From assembly GCA_963920665.1 (NCBI GenBank), contig OY987273.1:10728501-10792500 (forward strand): 64,000 nt of DNA, written 5' to 3'. Below are positions 35,743-46,579 of this stretch, one piece after another. A program made the position numbers and the translations under genes. Position 1 is the stretch's first letter. Every line of letters starts with the position of its first letter. The notes under the pieces are model-generated. The model did not search any database. It saw nothing but the letters and a program-made list of their open reading frames with translations, and was not told where the DNA came from. Source of the stretch: Straminergon stramineum. Taxonomy: Eukaryota > Streptophyta > Bryopsida > Hypnales > Calliergonaceae.

Positions 35743-37869
35743 ACTATACAATGGGTGTAGCTTGAAGTTAGGATTTATCCTTTGAAGTACTTGAATTCTT
35801 GGACTAGGAGCATGGTGACTCATGGAAGCCTTCTTTCTTCTCTTGCACAACTTTGAAGCATGCTTCCAATCCTAAAATCTGACTTTTAAGTCTAAAAGGT
35901 CAAGGAATACATTATTTTCATTGTATTAAGTGTTATTTTCATAAGTCTTCCCATAAGTGTTATCTTCACTCGTAGTTCCACTTAAGTGGCTAAAAGGTAT
36001 GACTTATGAAATCTTAGCCAAATTCCTAAAGTGCTTTTCCGTCTATAACCACGAGTCATTAATGTAAAAATGAGGTCCCTACTTAAGTAAAAAAGGCTCA
36101 CACTCAATCTTAAGAAATGAGTATCCTTCAATCAATTATGGCAAATATCAATTCAATTATGAACTTGGTACCCCAAGTATGATTGGTCCTTGACTACACT
36201 AGGTCAACTTGCTACTGGACTTCAAACATAACATGACGTCCGAGAAACATTTGTTGCTCGTTGCGCACTGGAATCTTTGCAGAGACGCTTCAGCATTGGT
36301 CAGGAATCTGAGTGCAGGCTTCCCTGTAAAAAAATATCACTGGAAAAGCGCCAAAACTGAAGTAAATTCTAGATGGCCGTAGCACGTAAAACCGTTTGAG
36401 ATAGTTCAAGCCATGCGGTTCACCAATTTTCAATAGCCACAAATATGAGATCCATCGGACGAACAACTACACTGTCGACTGCCTGCAGAGTAGCCACAAC
36501 TATTTAATCACATATTGTTATCCAAAAGAAGCTAAACCAAATCATTACAAACCTTGTAATGGAAAGATCTAAGAAGCCAGAACATAATCATGCAAACCAC
36601 AATGCGATCATTTCTAAAAAACTTGACAACCTTACAGAAAGGATAACGGCAATCCTCTAAAGTGCACTAGACCCCAAAGCCATGCATGCTATACCTCTAA
36701 AAATGACTTCAGAAACCTAAAAAGATTAGACCATGTCGATGATGACACAACAAACAGGTTGCGACATACCTTAAGAAACCATCGAGTCAAACTCTTGTTC
36801 AACAAGTTGTCTAAGGCTGACAGCCGACTTCAAAGACCATGGCTTCAAAAACAGACAGCCGAATCCTCTAAAGCCCAGATGGTACTCCCACACAAAACTG
36901 GTCTCCTCCATCGTGGAAAACCTTCAACAAATAATACGCCAGAAGTCAAGAGACGTAAAAATATTCTCAAAACAATGAACGCTGCAAGAGCGGTCCAGCA
37001 CTAATCATTAAGAATTCAATAGTGCTCCTTGGACTGCGCAGATTTTGAAAAACGAAATGACAAATTCAGGTTGCAATGTGTGCAGATAAGAGAGTCTGGC
37101 AAAATTTCCTCCAGAAGAACATGTCACCAAAATCTTTATCTAATCTTTATCTAACCCATGGATTCTACAGTGCCGATTATCACGCATCCCTCCTAAAATT
37201 GAACTACAAACAACTGCAAACAACTACAAACGAGAAAATTTACGAAATAACCTACACAACCGGAACAAAACAGACAGGGGATTTAAATGTCAAATACCCT
37301 ATAAAACCTCCACTTAGAAACACAGTAAGCAACTCGAATTACATTTTCCACACTGAATGAATGATCTTCCCGTAACCAGAAAAGTGGTCGAGAATCCGTT
37401 CTTGAACACGATTCTCACTGATTTGTGGAATCTCAACTACTCTGGAATTTCCTATCCCAAAGTGCCTTTCATCTTCCGTAAGCCAGCTCTGCTACAAACA
37501 AAAACCAGGTACCGAGGGTAATCTAGGTAGCTTTGGGACAAGGTCATTTTTGCTGCCCATTAGTTCACAGCATTTCCTATATTGAATCCCCATCTGATAC
37601 ACTAAGCCAGTGGTACTGACCTTCAGTCATCTTTCAGTGAAAGAGGTACTAATCGGATGATAATTTAATGATTTCTGGGCCAGTATGAACGTCCACATCT
37701 ACCAAGAGAGACATGAATGCCAAAAATACCCTCAGTGCATGCCTGCTCCTTCCTGCCACCCTTAAAGGTAATACTATAATCTGCAGACGTATCAACATTT
37801 TGTCCAATAGATTATGGCTATTGAATAAAGAAGTACATGGGGGTGACAGGGGCAGGCTGCGCCCGATGC
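35743..37869. other. Spacer downstream of the R3H gene, no gene recognised
   Basis: The part from about 36240 to 37640 is less AT-rich than its surroundings. Frames at 36759-37004 and 37076-37360 have no recognisable domain. A CTATAAAACC on the plus strand near 37299 resembles a TATA box without a supported gene. The 3' UTR of the R3H gene must lie in the upper part of this interval, but I could not place its polyadenylation signal. Confidence 0.3.
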
Positions 37870-40080
37870 TCAACGGCGCCGGGCCTGGTTGACACTTTTG
37901 TCAGGCTGCTGCTGTGTATGAGAATGCTGTTTCCATCACCAAAAGCCACGCAATGGAAGATGAGAACTAAATTCATGTATTTCAAAGCAGAGATACTAAG
38001 AACCCAACCAAGCTGACTCTCCTGCAGTTCTCCCAAAACTCACTACAATGGTCAGCCCAAGAATGGAACACATCTATTGTAAAATGCAGGTAAGAGATAA
38101 GTGCAGAAAAAGACGAACACCTGAGATTGCTGAAACTGATCTGGATGCTGCATGTAATTCATAGCATGCCCAGGGTAGGCATATTGTGGAGCTCGCATAT
38201 ACATGGCCATTGGTACCATTTGAGTGGGATTATAAGGACCCATCATCGAGTCGGGGGCACGATAACCCATCGCATTCACAGTTGGTACCCAGGGAGCTCG
38301 AAGATGTTGCTGAGCAAGAGGCTGAGGTGACAAAGTCTCCATGTGGAGCTGCCCTCTAGAAGGAACCCCTAATTGTGGAAATTCAGTGTTGTAGTTCACT
38401 ACTGGTGAATATAATGCCTGACCTATATAAGGTCCCATACTGACACCAAATCCAGGATCGAATCGCTGAGCAAACCTTGCAGTGCTTCGATCATAATCGG
38501 GATCCCTCCTGTCTTTCTCTCGATCACGAAATATAGCAACTCGGCTTCCACCATTTCCGATACTGTTGCTACAGCCCAGACTGCTGGAACCCAGCAATTT
38601 CCCTCTGCTGGGAGGGTCCTTTTCATTATCTTCTTTCGACTGAACACTCTTAGAATCGTCAGGAGGAGGTCTACAGGAGGAGACCTTCAGAGGAGATACA
38701 GATACACCCTTTCGAGCAAGCTCTCTTCCTGCCAGAATACTTTCATCCTTCAGAAATTCCTGCCGTCGAGGAGTATCAGAAATAGTGCTCAAGACAGAAA
38801 AGTCATTCTCTGACTCGGACACATCCTCCCCAAGTTTTCCTGTCAAATCATTGCAGAAGATGCGTGCACGAGCCTGCATAATCAGACAAAAGAAAGATTC
38901 ATCCACACCTGTTTTCCGACTGCAGACAAACGCATACCTGCCGTACAACTCAAAATCATAACTTCCACAACGCCTCCAAAATGGTTTTACAGCCACAACC
39001 ACAAACGATTAAACGCCCATAAAACCAAGTTTCCTTCCTGGAACGTACCTTATTGTATTCCTCCTTTCTTTCTTCGACACTCTTCGACGGATTCAGTTTA
39101 CCGCCATTTACACCTGGCCCTAGACCATTGTTGCGGCCCCCCTTAGTCGGCCTCTGTTTGATGGCTACCTTCGCAGGCACCACTTGTACCAGCACTGTCT
39201 TGTTCTCCTCCTGTTCGCCAACTGAAGGCGCGATAGGTATATCAACAAGACGGAGACAGGGAAATCGAGTTTCAGCCGTCTTTCGGGCAACTATACGCGT
39301 TCCATCTGCAGTACCCCCATCAACAACCATGGACTGGAGGTAATAGTGCTGAGCCACACGATGTGCAGCCAATCGGAGGTATGACGAAGGCATAGGCTGA
39401 AACTCGAGAAGTTGCAAGCCGGGATTACGAATGAAACGTTCCACGTCCTGCTCCAACCTCAGAACTGCGCAACTCAATACAAAGTATCAACACCCGTATC
39501 CCCAGCTAACAACGCCCGTATTTGCCAAGAAAGAACATAGACAGTGGGGGACTACACAGAGAAGAAGAATATTCTCAAACCCAGAGAGAGAGCACTTTAA
39601 TTGTGCCAGTAGAATACAGCATGGCGACCAAGGATAACTGGAGCAACCAGTAAGAGACGCCTTGTTCTATTCCTACATAGATCTTTACGGAGGAAAATGA
39701 AGGTCAAATAATACAAAACCCGCAATCCTTTAGCATATGCATGTAATTTCGAGTAAAAGAGAAACATTACTTGTGAGACGATCTCGAGGGTTCTGCAGAG
39801 CTTCTTTCAGGAAGTCATCGACCTGATCAGTGCCTCTGGCACCTTCCACAGAATCAGTGGGGGGAGGCAGCAACCCCATGGCAACAACGTCGCTCTCGTT
39901 GGCAGTACAAGACTCAACGGAAACCCTAGAGGACGCAACTTGGGAAGAAGCCAATAATTTCTTCATGTTCTCCTCCAGATCAACCATCTCCCACGACTCC
40001 GGGGCGGTACCTTCCTCCTCCAGCACCCCCTTCCTCACATTTTCCAAATCCGCCATCACTTCTGGCACGCTCAAACCCAT
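37870..40080 (-). CDS. R3H-SUZ domain RNA-binding protein (four exons)
   Basis: Exons on the minus strand are 40080-39771, 39464-39049, 38873-38121 and 37911-37870. All introns are GT-AG and the joined frame is 1521 nt (506 aa). The ATG at 40080 is the first after an in-frame stop. Residues about 84-150 form an R3H domain: NPRDRLT joins across intron 1 to ILRLEQDVERF, and the R-x3-H motif is R134-H138 (RLAAHRVAQHYYL). The SUZ domain follows, ending across intron 2 at EERKEEYNKARARIF. The C-terminal half is Gln/Pro/Tyr/Met-rich and disordered-looking, and the protein ends QARRR. R3H and SUZ bind single-stranded RNA or DNA. Such plant proteins are presumed RNA regulators, so the precise role is unknown. 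No break is seen and this is the only clearly intact host gene here. Confidence 0.88.
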
Positions 40081-40440
40081 CAACGGCAGGCGGAACCCCA
40101 GCTCCTCCCTCGACGGTTACGACCTATCACCTAACCAATAAACGCATACCTCCCGCTCCAACCTCAATCCAACCGTCACCACGACATCATCATCATCACC
40201 TAAACACGCGCTCCCTCGTTCTCCCTCCCACTCGCACCGATGGTCAAGAGCAAAACCATAGCAATGCCCCGAGACACACCTCCAACACCCTGAAATCCTA
40301 ATCCCGAAAGCACCGAATAGAACAAATCCGAAACAGCACCGTTAGAGCGGAAAACTGAACTCCACATCCCAGCCAGAGCGATCGAAGGTCGCAAACCTCC
40401 AAGCACAGTGGCGGCTCCTCGTGCTCAGAAGGCTGCACGC
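40081..40440 (-). promoter_or_regulatory. GC/CpG-richer 5' UTR and promoter-proximal region of the R3H gene
   Basis: Base composition changes sharply from AT-rich spacer to a C/G-rich, CpG-containing stretch just upstream of the ATG, as is common for 5' UTRs of constitutively expressed plant genes. A minus-strand CTATTTATAA at 40654-40645 could be its TATA box, which would give a leader of roughly 530 nt. This is inferred from position only. Confidence 0.35.
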
Positions 40441-40659
40441 GCCGCACATCCCATCCGAGCAAGGTGATTGAACAGCCAAAGCAGTGAGAAGTTTACCAAT
40501 GATTTGCTCTCCCGCAATTGTGGGACGGCCCGTTGATTTACCACGATCACGAGTGTCAAAAAATTTGGACTTCCAGTTGACAACATGTAACTTAGGGCCC
40601 CCTTAACCCCTAAGTGCGTTTTCACTAAAGAAAAGAGCATGGGCTTATAAATAGTCATC

Positions 40660-41500
40660 CCCAATTAAGCAAATTGTTTTTTTTCTTCAAAATCTAACCC
40701 TATAGATGTTTAAAGAGTTTGCTTACTAGTACGCATTTCAATTTTGAGTGCGAAATTGCATAGGAGTTGTGAGAATATAACAAGAGAAATGTACATTTCT
40801 ATTTTAAGTATGCCACCCCTTCCCCACAATGTTTCAAAAATTTGCCTATAAAAGTTTTTTGGGATTAGAGGTGACATGACCAACTCAAAATTGTGTTAGC
40901 ATACTAAAATGCACCTTCAAAAACCTGAAGTTCAAATGAAGAGCTATCAAACTCATTACACAATCCACCTTGCAATTGTTTAAATGCAATGTTTTTTAAT
41001 AAGTTGAAATTGCAAATAACTCCAAATCAACAGTTGTATGTTTAAATTTTTAACGGTGAAAATCATGAAAATATTTTACTCTTTCCATTTGGACCATTTT
41101 CAAAGAAAATATATATTTGCAATTTCTTAGATCTCAAATCAACTGAAATTGGCAAACTTTGCTCCAAATTGGGAGAAGAAGTATAATTAGCAAGCTTCAC
41201 TCTTCACTTATGGTACATAATTGCCTTTGAAGATCTCTCAAAAATCAATTATTTACCTTTTTTTCAATGAAAAACAAAAGTATTCAATAGTTAACCTTCA
41301 AAAATGCTCAGAAAAAATCTTCAAACAATCTAAGGAATTTAACTACCCACACCAAAATAAGCCTGAAATTTTAAATCAACTATATGTGGTTGGTTCAGCA
41401 CTTTAGCACTTAGAAGTTAACCCTAAAATGCCTAGGGTCTTTCTAGGTTTAAAAGCATCATTGCTTTTGATTTAGGTTTTAAATGTCACTAAGGTATAAA
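40660..41500. other. AT-rich spacer, no gene recognised
   Basis: No recognisable coding, RNA or repeat feature was seen. Confidence 0.35.
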
Positions 41501-41504
41501 AACA

Positions 41505-42575
41505 ATATAAGAAAACTTTGTTTTGGATGTTGTTTCCAAAAAACATAACATGTTTTTTAAAACACCCTATGTTGAATGATAAACGTCCACAAGAATGGGA
41601 ATTTGGTTTGATGTTGAGGAAAACGTAAGCAACTCAGTTGGAAAAGAAGTAGATGTCACTATAGATAGAGATATTCTTAATGATGTTAGAAAAAACATGG
41701 TCATGTTTTCTTGTAACGTCCCAAAAAATAGACTACCACGTCAACAAGTAGCTGCATTTTGACCTCTAATAAGTTAGTAAAATTACTATGATCTATGGTA
41801 AAACTTTTACCATATATGAAAAATTTAGGGAAAGGGTAGCCACATGGCATGCTTTGTGAAAGAAGGAAAATGGATGGATGTACATCGTGGATGAAAAGAG
41901 CTAGTCTTTATAAATGTGGGGTAGTAGGAAGTGAAACAATCCATATGGGATATGGAAAACAAGAATTGTATTTCATATAAGATGTCTCCAAAATCATCAA
42001 GATGTCTAAAATAACATCCAAATGTTTGAAACAACATGTAGACATTCAAAACAACATTGACATGTATAGTGAACTAGTTCCCATATTCTAATTATCCCAT
42101 ATCTTTTGTCATACCATGGATAGAGAATAAATATAAATATGATCATTTTACCCTTCATTCTCACTAACTTTCAAAGAAGTAATTCGTTCATTTTACCATC
42201 AAAAAATCTATTGATGGTAGATGGTAAGTTTTTTTGTAATTTCTTTTTAATTCAATAATTTTTTTGTTCATTTTTATTTTATTTTAAATAATTATTTTTT
42301 ATTGATCTTGCCTTATGAATAGGGTATGCACTAATTGATGTCTTCCCAAACGTCTAGTGTGACATCTTAGAAAGCAACACCAAAAATTTTGAACAACATA
42401 AAAGTTTGTTAACAAGGTATGCTATGCCACTTTTCCTACTACCATGTCAGATGCCACATCAGGTGCCACGTCAAAGACGAGTTGGATGAAAAAAACAACC
42501 TACGTGGCTCTCGTTGCCTATGTGGGGCTTATGTGGCATCCACATGGCACATTTTGGGGAGCTTGTGTCAGTAGA
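41505..42575 (+). mobile_element. CACTA-related fragment, truncated
   Basis: Near 41508, ATAAGAAAACTTTGTTTTGG resembles the left end of the CACTA element at 19133. Further in, words such as AAGATGTCT, ACATCCAAATG and AACGTCTAGTG recur (41980-42060, 42340-42370). The block at about 42430-42560 (GCCACATC, GTTGGATGAAAAAAAC, TCCACATGGCA) matches the right subterminal block of that element (22730-22860). The first bases of the left end are decayed and no right end is visible before repeat R1 begins at about 42580. It is probably an old relative cut by a later insertion. Confidence 0.45.
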
Positions 42576-42579
42576 CAAA

Positions 42580-43558
42580 ATTTTAGAATGGGAAGAGTTA
42601 GTAGAAAATAGAACTATTATAGAGTTGAATTTTTTATTTTTTTGGTTAAGCAAATGTAATTAGAATTCACTAAGCTTAAATATTATAACTAGACTATAGA
42701 AACATATAGGGTATTTCATAAACAAACCAGAACGGATCTAGATAGGTAGACCCTACAGTCTAAGATTCCGGCCTAGGAATCTAGGGAACCATTACAGCAA
42801 TGGTCTTCTACTGGGAATGGTCAGTAGAACGTCAAGTACTTAAACCCTCGCCACCTCTATTTTCTTTCTCTTTCTCCCGCAAATTCTTGCGCTCTTATAG
42901 TTGAGTGAAAGAGTGGTGAGTTAGTGATTGCGTCAAGAAGAGGAAAGGGAGGATGGTGTTGTCTACACCAGATCTATATTTAGTTACGATATTGGATGGC
43001 GGAGGGTAGTAGCTATAAGCATACAATCATGGCTCAGATGGTTTGTCTCGCCATCCCTACTAATCCGAACATTCGAAAATACTTAAAGGCAGATTTGATG
43101 TGCATAGGGTGTGTTAGGTTGATAAGGAGGCCATGGATCCTTAGGAATGAAGAGATGATTCAAGAATTCATCATAGGAGCTTTGAATCAATACGAATTCA
43201 TGCTGAGGGGTCAACTCATAACTTGGACAAAGGATGTTTGGGCGGAAGTCTACGGATTTCAAGAGAACAAATCCGGACTAGCCTACCAAGCACATAAGTA
43301 TATGGTTAAAAAATTTAAAAGTCCGGCCTATGCAAAGGAAGGGTATACTATTAGTGACTATAAAGACGAGAGGTATAGATAGGTGTTAGAATTTCTCATT
43401 ATGATCTTGTATCCTGAAAAGCCTACCTGGGTTACAAGTACAGTGGCTAGTACCATCTTTGGGGCACTAGAAAGTAGACTAGTGCATTGGGGGAAGGTTA
43501 TTGCAGGCGTAGTATCCAAGCTCACTAACCATGTCGAAAAACCAAGCTCAATCCCATC
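42580..43558 (+). repeat. Dispersed repeat R1, copy 2
   Basis: The second copy of the repeat at 1-2075, opposite orientation. Homology starts close to 42585, covers about 400 bp of non-coding sequence with a TTAAACC box near 42840, and then the ORF. It ends at 43558, where a Copia LTR is joined directly. The boundary at 42580 follows the CACTA-related fragment. Confidence 0.6.
42996..43558 (+). pseudogene. R1 ORF, copy 2, cut by a Copia LTR
   Basis: The reading frame starts MAEGSSYKH and is open to 43380, where a single TAG interrupts it. The frame then continues (VLEF, EKPTW, STIFGALESRLVHWGKV) until the Copia LTR at 43559. It aligns with the minus-strand copy at 190-1640 through MIQEFIIGALNQYEF, VWAEVYGF, AKEGYTISD and EKPTW. 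No known domain is recognised. Conservation of the same protein-level blocks in two diverged copies suggests the family once encoded a real protein. Confidence 0.5.
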
Positions 43559-43803
43559 TGTTGAAGATCATGTACATCCTAGTGTAGATAGTGTACATAC
43601 AGCCCTAGGAGTAGTATTAGACTCTTAGTTAGACTTAGAGTCTATTGGGTGTTGCTTGTGGTCAAAGGCAGCCCAAGGTTGCTAGTTATTCCACATGGTT
43701 TGTGGATAACTAGTGAAAGGCTTTTAGCTTATGTTCAGCCCATGCATGGGCCTTGGTATCTTCTACCATCTAAGTAAAGCCTTTCTCCATTCAAAACTCA
43801 ATA
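43559..43803 (+). repeat. Copia family A LTR (1)
   Basis: 245 bp, beginning TGTTGAAGATC and ending CTCAATA. It joins R1 DNA on the left and an inverted family A gag fragment on the right. It is one of seven family A LTRs in the window. Confidence 0.85.
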
Positions 43804-44084
43804 GATCCAAGATGTCATCCTCCTCTTGCATCTTCATGGTGAAGAACTTGCGCCTTAGAAAGAGAATGTTGGAGAGGCTCTTGGTCTCATGGATGTTGCA
43901 AAGGGTGGTCCATGCTTGGGCAGGTCCTTTGCAATGGTGGATGTGAGCAATTTGCCGGTCCACAAGGTTGATGGCTATGAGAGCAAAGGCCTTCTTCTCC
44001 TTCCTCTCAAACGCCTTCTTGGTCTTCAAATCAGCATCTTCACTTGGAGGCTCCTCACTCCCATCCACCACGTCCCACAAATTA
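43804..44084 (-). pseudogene. Inverted family A gag fragment between two LTRs
   Basis: The minus strand encodes the gag stretch from WDVVDGSEEPP to KMQEEDDILD, nearly identical to residues about 37-127 of the intact family A polyprotein. It lies directly between two plus-oriented LTRs, the first joined exactly at its CAATA terminus. A normal element would have a primer site here and gag on the plus strand. It is a fragment with no start or full domain. Confidence 0.8.
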
Positions 44085-44330
44085 TGTTGAAGATCATGTA
44101 CATATTAGTGTAGATAGTGTACATTCAGCCCTAGGAGTAGGATTAGACTCATAGTTAGACTTAGAGTGTATTGGTGTTGCTTGTAGTCAAAGGCAGCCCA
44201 AGGTTGCTAGTTATCCCACATGGTTTGTGGATAACTAGTGAAAGGCTTTTATAGCTTATGTTCAACCCATTCATGGGCCTTGGTATCTTCTACCATCTAA
44301 GTAAAGCCTTTCTCCATTCAAAACTCAATA
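44085..44330 (+). repeat. Copia family A LTR (2), followed by a normal primer site
   Basis: 246 bp, TGTTGAAG...CTCAATA. It acts as the 5' LTR of the plus-strand family A copy that follows. Confidence 0.85.
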
Positions 44331-44344
44331 GGTTATGGGCCCAC
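44331..44344 (+). promoter_or_regulatory. Primer-binding site, half-tRNA initiator Met type
   Basis: GGTTATGGGCCCAC directly follows the LTR. It is the reverse complement of the anticodon arm of plant initiator-Met tRNA (GTGGGCCCATAACC), not of its 3' end. Drosophila copia uses the same kind of internal, half-tRNA primer. Confidence 0.75.
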
Positions 44345-45391
44345 GCACTTGGCGTTGCACATGAGGGAGAAATTCAAGTCATTTGGAGAAGTTCTTGGAG
44401 CTTGGAGGAGCATACTGAATTTGGGCTCTTGGTCACCTACAAACCATATGGTGTGAGTAAATTTTTTCAAAACAAAGAAAAAAGGTCTTTCAATTGCATC
44501 TCTTGTTTTGAGCTTTTGTGGGCTGGTTTGTGAGGTTTAGAGTTCATTTTTGAGTGTGAGATTGCTCATGATTGAAATCAGACCTAATTAGGGCTGGTTT
44601 CATGCTCCTTGTTTGAGTTTGTGCTTGCAAGTGTACATTGGCAGCCCATTGGGGCTGATTGTGCACTTGGGTACATTGGTGATTGTCATTTTGGCAATTG
44701 CAATCTTGTGAGAGTCCTTGGTGAGGCTTGGGAGCATTTGTGGGTTGCATTAGGCGTTTCCATGCATTGAGGGCTGAGTGGTGCCCTTGTGAGTGAGTGA
44801 GACGAAATTGTGATCCCAAGAGGGCTGATTTGTGCCCTTGTGAGTGTGTAAGACCAAGTAGTGGACTTTGTGAAGCAAAAGGGCTGGTTTGTGCCCTTGT
44901 GAGTGTGTGAGACCTAATAGTGGACATTGTGAACTCAAGAGGGTTGATTTGTGTCATTGAGAGAGAGTGACACCCAATTGGGGTTCTTGAGTGACTTGGT
45001 GAGCCAAGTAGGGCTGGTTGAGCCCATTGTGGTCCTTGAGGTGCTCATTGTGAGTGGGAGCTTCAATCTAGGGCCGATTGGAAGCTTTGAGATATTTGGA
45101 GTGTGGAGGATCCAATTTGTGAGGAGAATTGTGAATTTCCTTGTGTTTTTTGAAGTAGAACCAGCCCATGACGAGCATGTGGTGGTTGTGAGCTTCATTA
45201 GGGTCTGATTTGGTGTGGAGAGGAAGTCTTGTGCTTGTGAGGTGTGGTGTGGCGTTCTTAGGGTTGCAAGGTGCTTGTGAGGGCTGATTGGTCCCATTTC
45301 AGCGCAATTCGCCCCAAGGGAGTTTTTTTGGGGGGCTGAATTCAGATTGGAGACCTTGTGGGTGCTGCCAACAAGTGGGAGCTGATTCAAG
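44345..45391 (+). other. Family A untranslated leader, with ~60-bp repeats and GGGCTGRTT motifs
   Basis: About 1.05 kb between primer site and gag ATG. GGGCTGATT or GGGCTGGTT recurs roughly a dozen times. From about 44770 to 45000 it sits in units of 51-60 bp that also contain TGTGCCCTTGTGAGTG. The same leader is present in reverse at 52836-53878. Leader repeats could serve packaging or expression, but no function is shown. Confidence 0.65.
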
Positions 45392-46334
45392 ATGGCTTCA
45401 AGTGGAGGAGAGGGCGTCCGGATCATTGACAAGTTCAATGGGGAGAACTTTGGGATGTGGAAGTTCAAGATGGAGATGATTCTTGCGGAGAAGGATTTGT
45501 GGGAGGTGGTGGATGGGAGTGAGGAGCCTCCAAGTCAAGATGCTGATTTGAAGACCAAGAAGGTGTTTGAGAGGAAGGAGAAGAAGGCCTTTGCTCTCAT
45601 TGCCATCAACCTTGTGGACCGGCAAATTGCTCACATCCGCCATTGCAAGGGACCAGCCCAAGCATGGACCACCCTTTGCAACATCCATGAGACCAAGAGC
45701 CTCTCCAACATCCTCTTCCTTAGGCGCAAGTTCTTCACCATGAAGATGCAAGAGGAGGATGACATCTTGGATCATGTCAACAAGATCAAGGCCCTTGCGG
45801 ATCAACTTGCTTGTTTGGAGGCCCCCGTCACGGATGGAGATGTGGTGATGACCTTGTTGGAGAGTTTGCCACCCTCCTATGAGTACCTCATCACCGCCTT
45901 GGAGACAAGACCCACCAAGGAGCTGACCATGGAGTTTGTGACGGCACGCTTGATGCATGAGATGACCAAGTGCAAGGAAAATGAGGTCCAAGGGGAGGGA
46001 TCAGCCCTTGTGTCAAGACATGGCAAGGGAGGCAACACCAAGGCGTTCAAGGAGACAAGGACGTGCTTCAATTGTGGCAAATCAGGCCACATTGCTAAGC
46101 ATTGCAAGGGCAGCCAAGCCAAAGACAAGGGGAGTGCACACCAAGCTTGCCAAGTGGAGGATGAAGAGGACTTTGCCTTTGCCACCTATGGAGGAGGGGA
46201 GAAGGCCAACATGTTCACTTGGATTGTGGATTCGGGAGCCACTCAACACATGACCAGCCATAGAGATGCCTTCCACACCTATCAGCCCATTGTGGGGAAG
46301 AGGATTCATTTGGGAGACAATGGCATGGTGGAGG
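45392..46334 (+). pseudogene. Family A gag-protease fragment (truncated by an LTR)
   Basis: The frame opens at the family A start MASSGGEGVRII and runs through the gag region, the zinc knuckle CFNCGKSGHIAKHC (CX2CX4HX4C) and the protease active site IVDSGAT. It then runs into a minus-oriented LTR at 46335, which supplies a stop at 46375. Integrase, RT and RNase H are missing. It follows a correct 5' LTR, primer site and leader, so this is the 5' third of a plus-strand family A element. Confidence 0.85.
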
Positions 46335-46579
46335 TATTGAGTTTTGAATGGAGAAAGGCTTTACTTAGATGGTAGAAGATACCAAGGCCCATGTGTGGCC
46401 TAAACATAAGCATAAAGCCTTTCACTAGTTATCCACAAACCATGTGGGATAACTAGCAACCTTGGGCTGCTTTTGACTACAAGCAACACCCAATAGACTC
46501 TAAGTCTAACTAAGAGTCTAATACTACTCCTAGGGCTGAATGTACACTATCTACACTAATATGTACATGATCTTCAACA
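46335..46579 (-). repeat. Copia family A LTR (3)
   Basis: A minus-oriented 245-bp LTR. Its CAATA end abuts gag of a plus-strand copy; its TGTTGA end abuts a normal polypurine tract (AAAGTGGGAG on the minus strand) and RNase H sequence. It is therefore the 3' LTR of a minus-strand fragment. Confidence 0.85.

Noticed and set aside
38052..39002. A single 316-codon R3H-region ORF as a separate gene
   Set aside because: It reads through intron 2 and into intron 3. Only 38873-38121 is coding, as exon 3 of the four-exon gene.
44544..45468. Minus-strand open frames with repeated Thr/Ser/His/Gln-rich residues
   Set aside because: Antisense of the family A leader repeats; the same frames reappear as plus-strand readings at 53267-53680.
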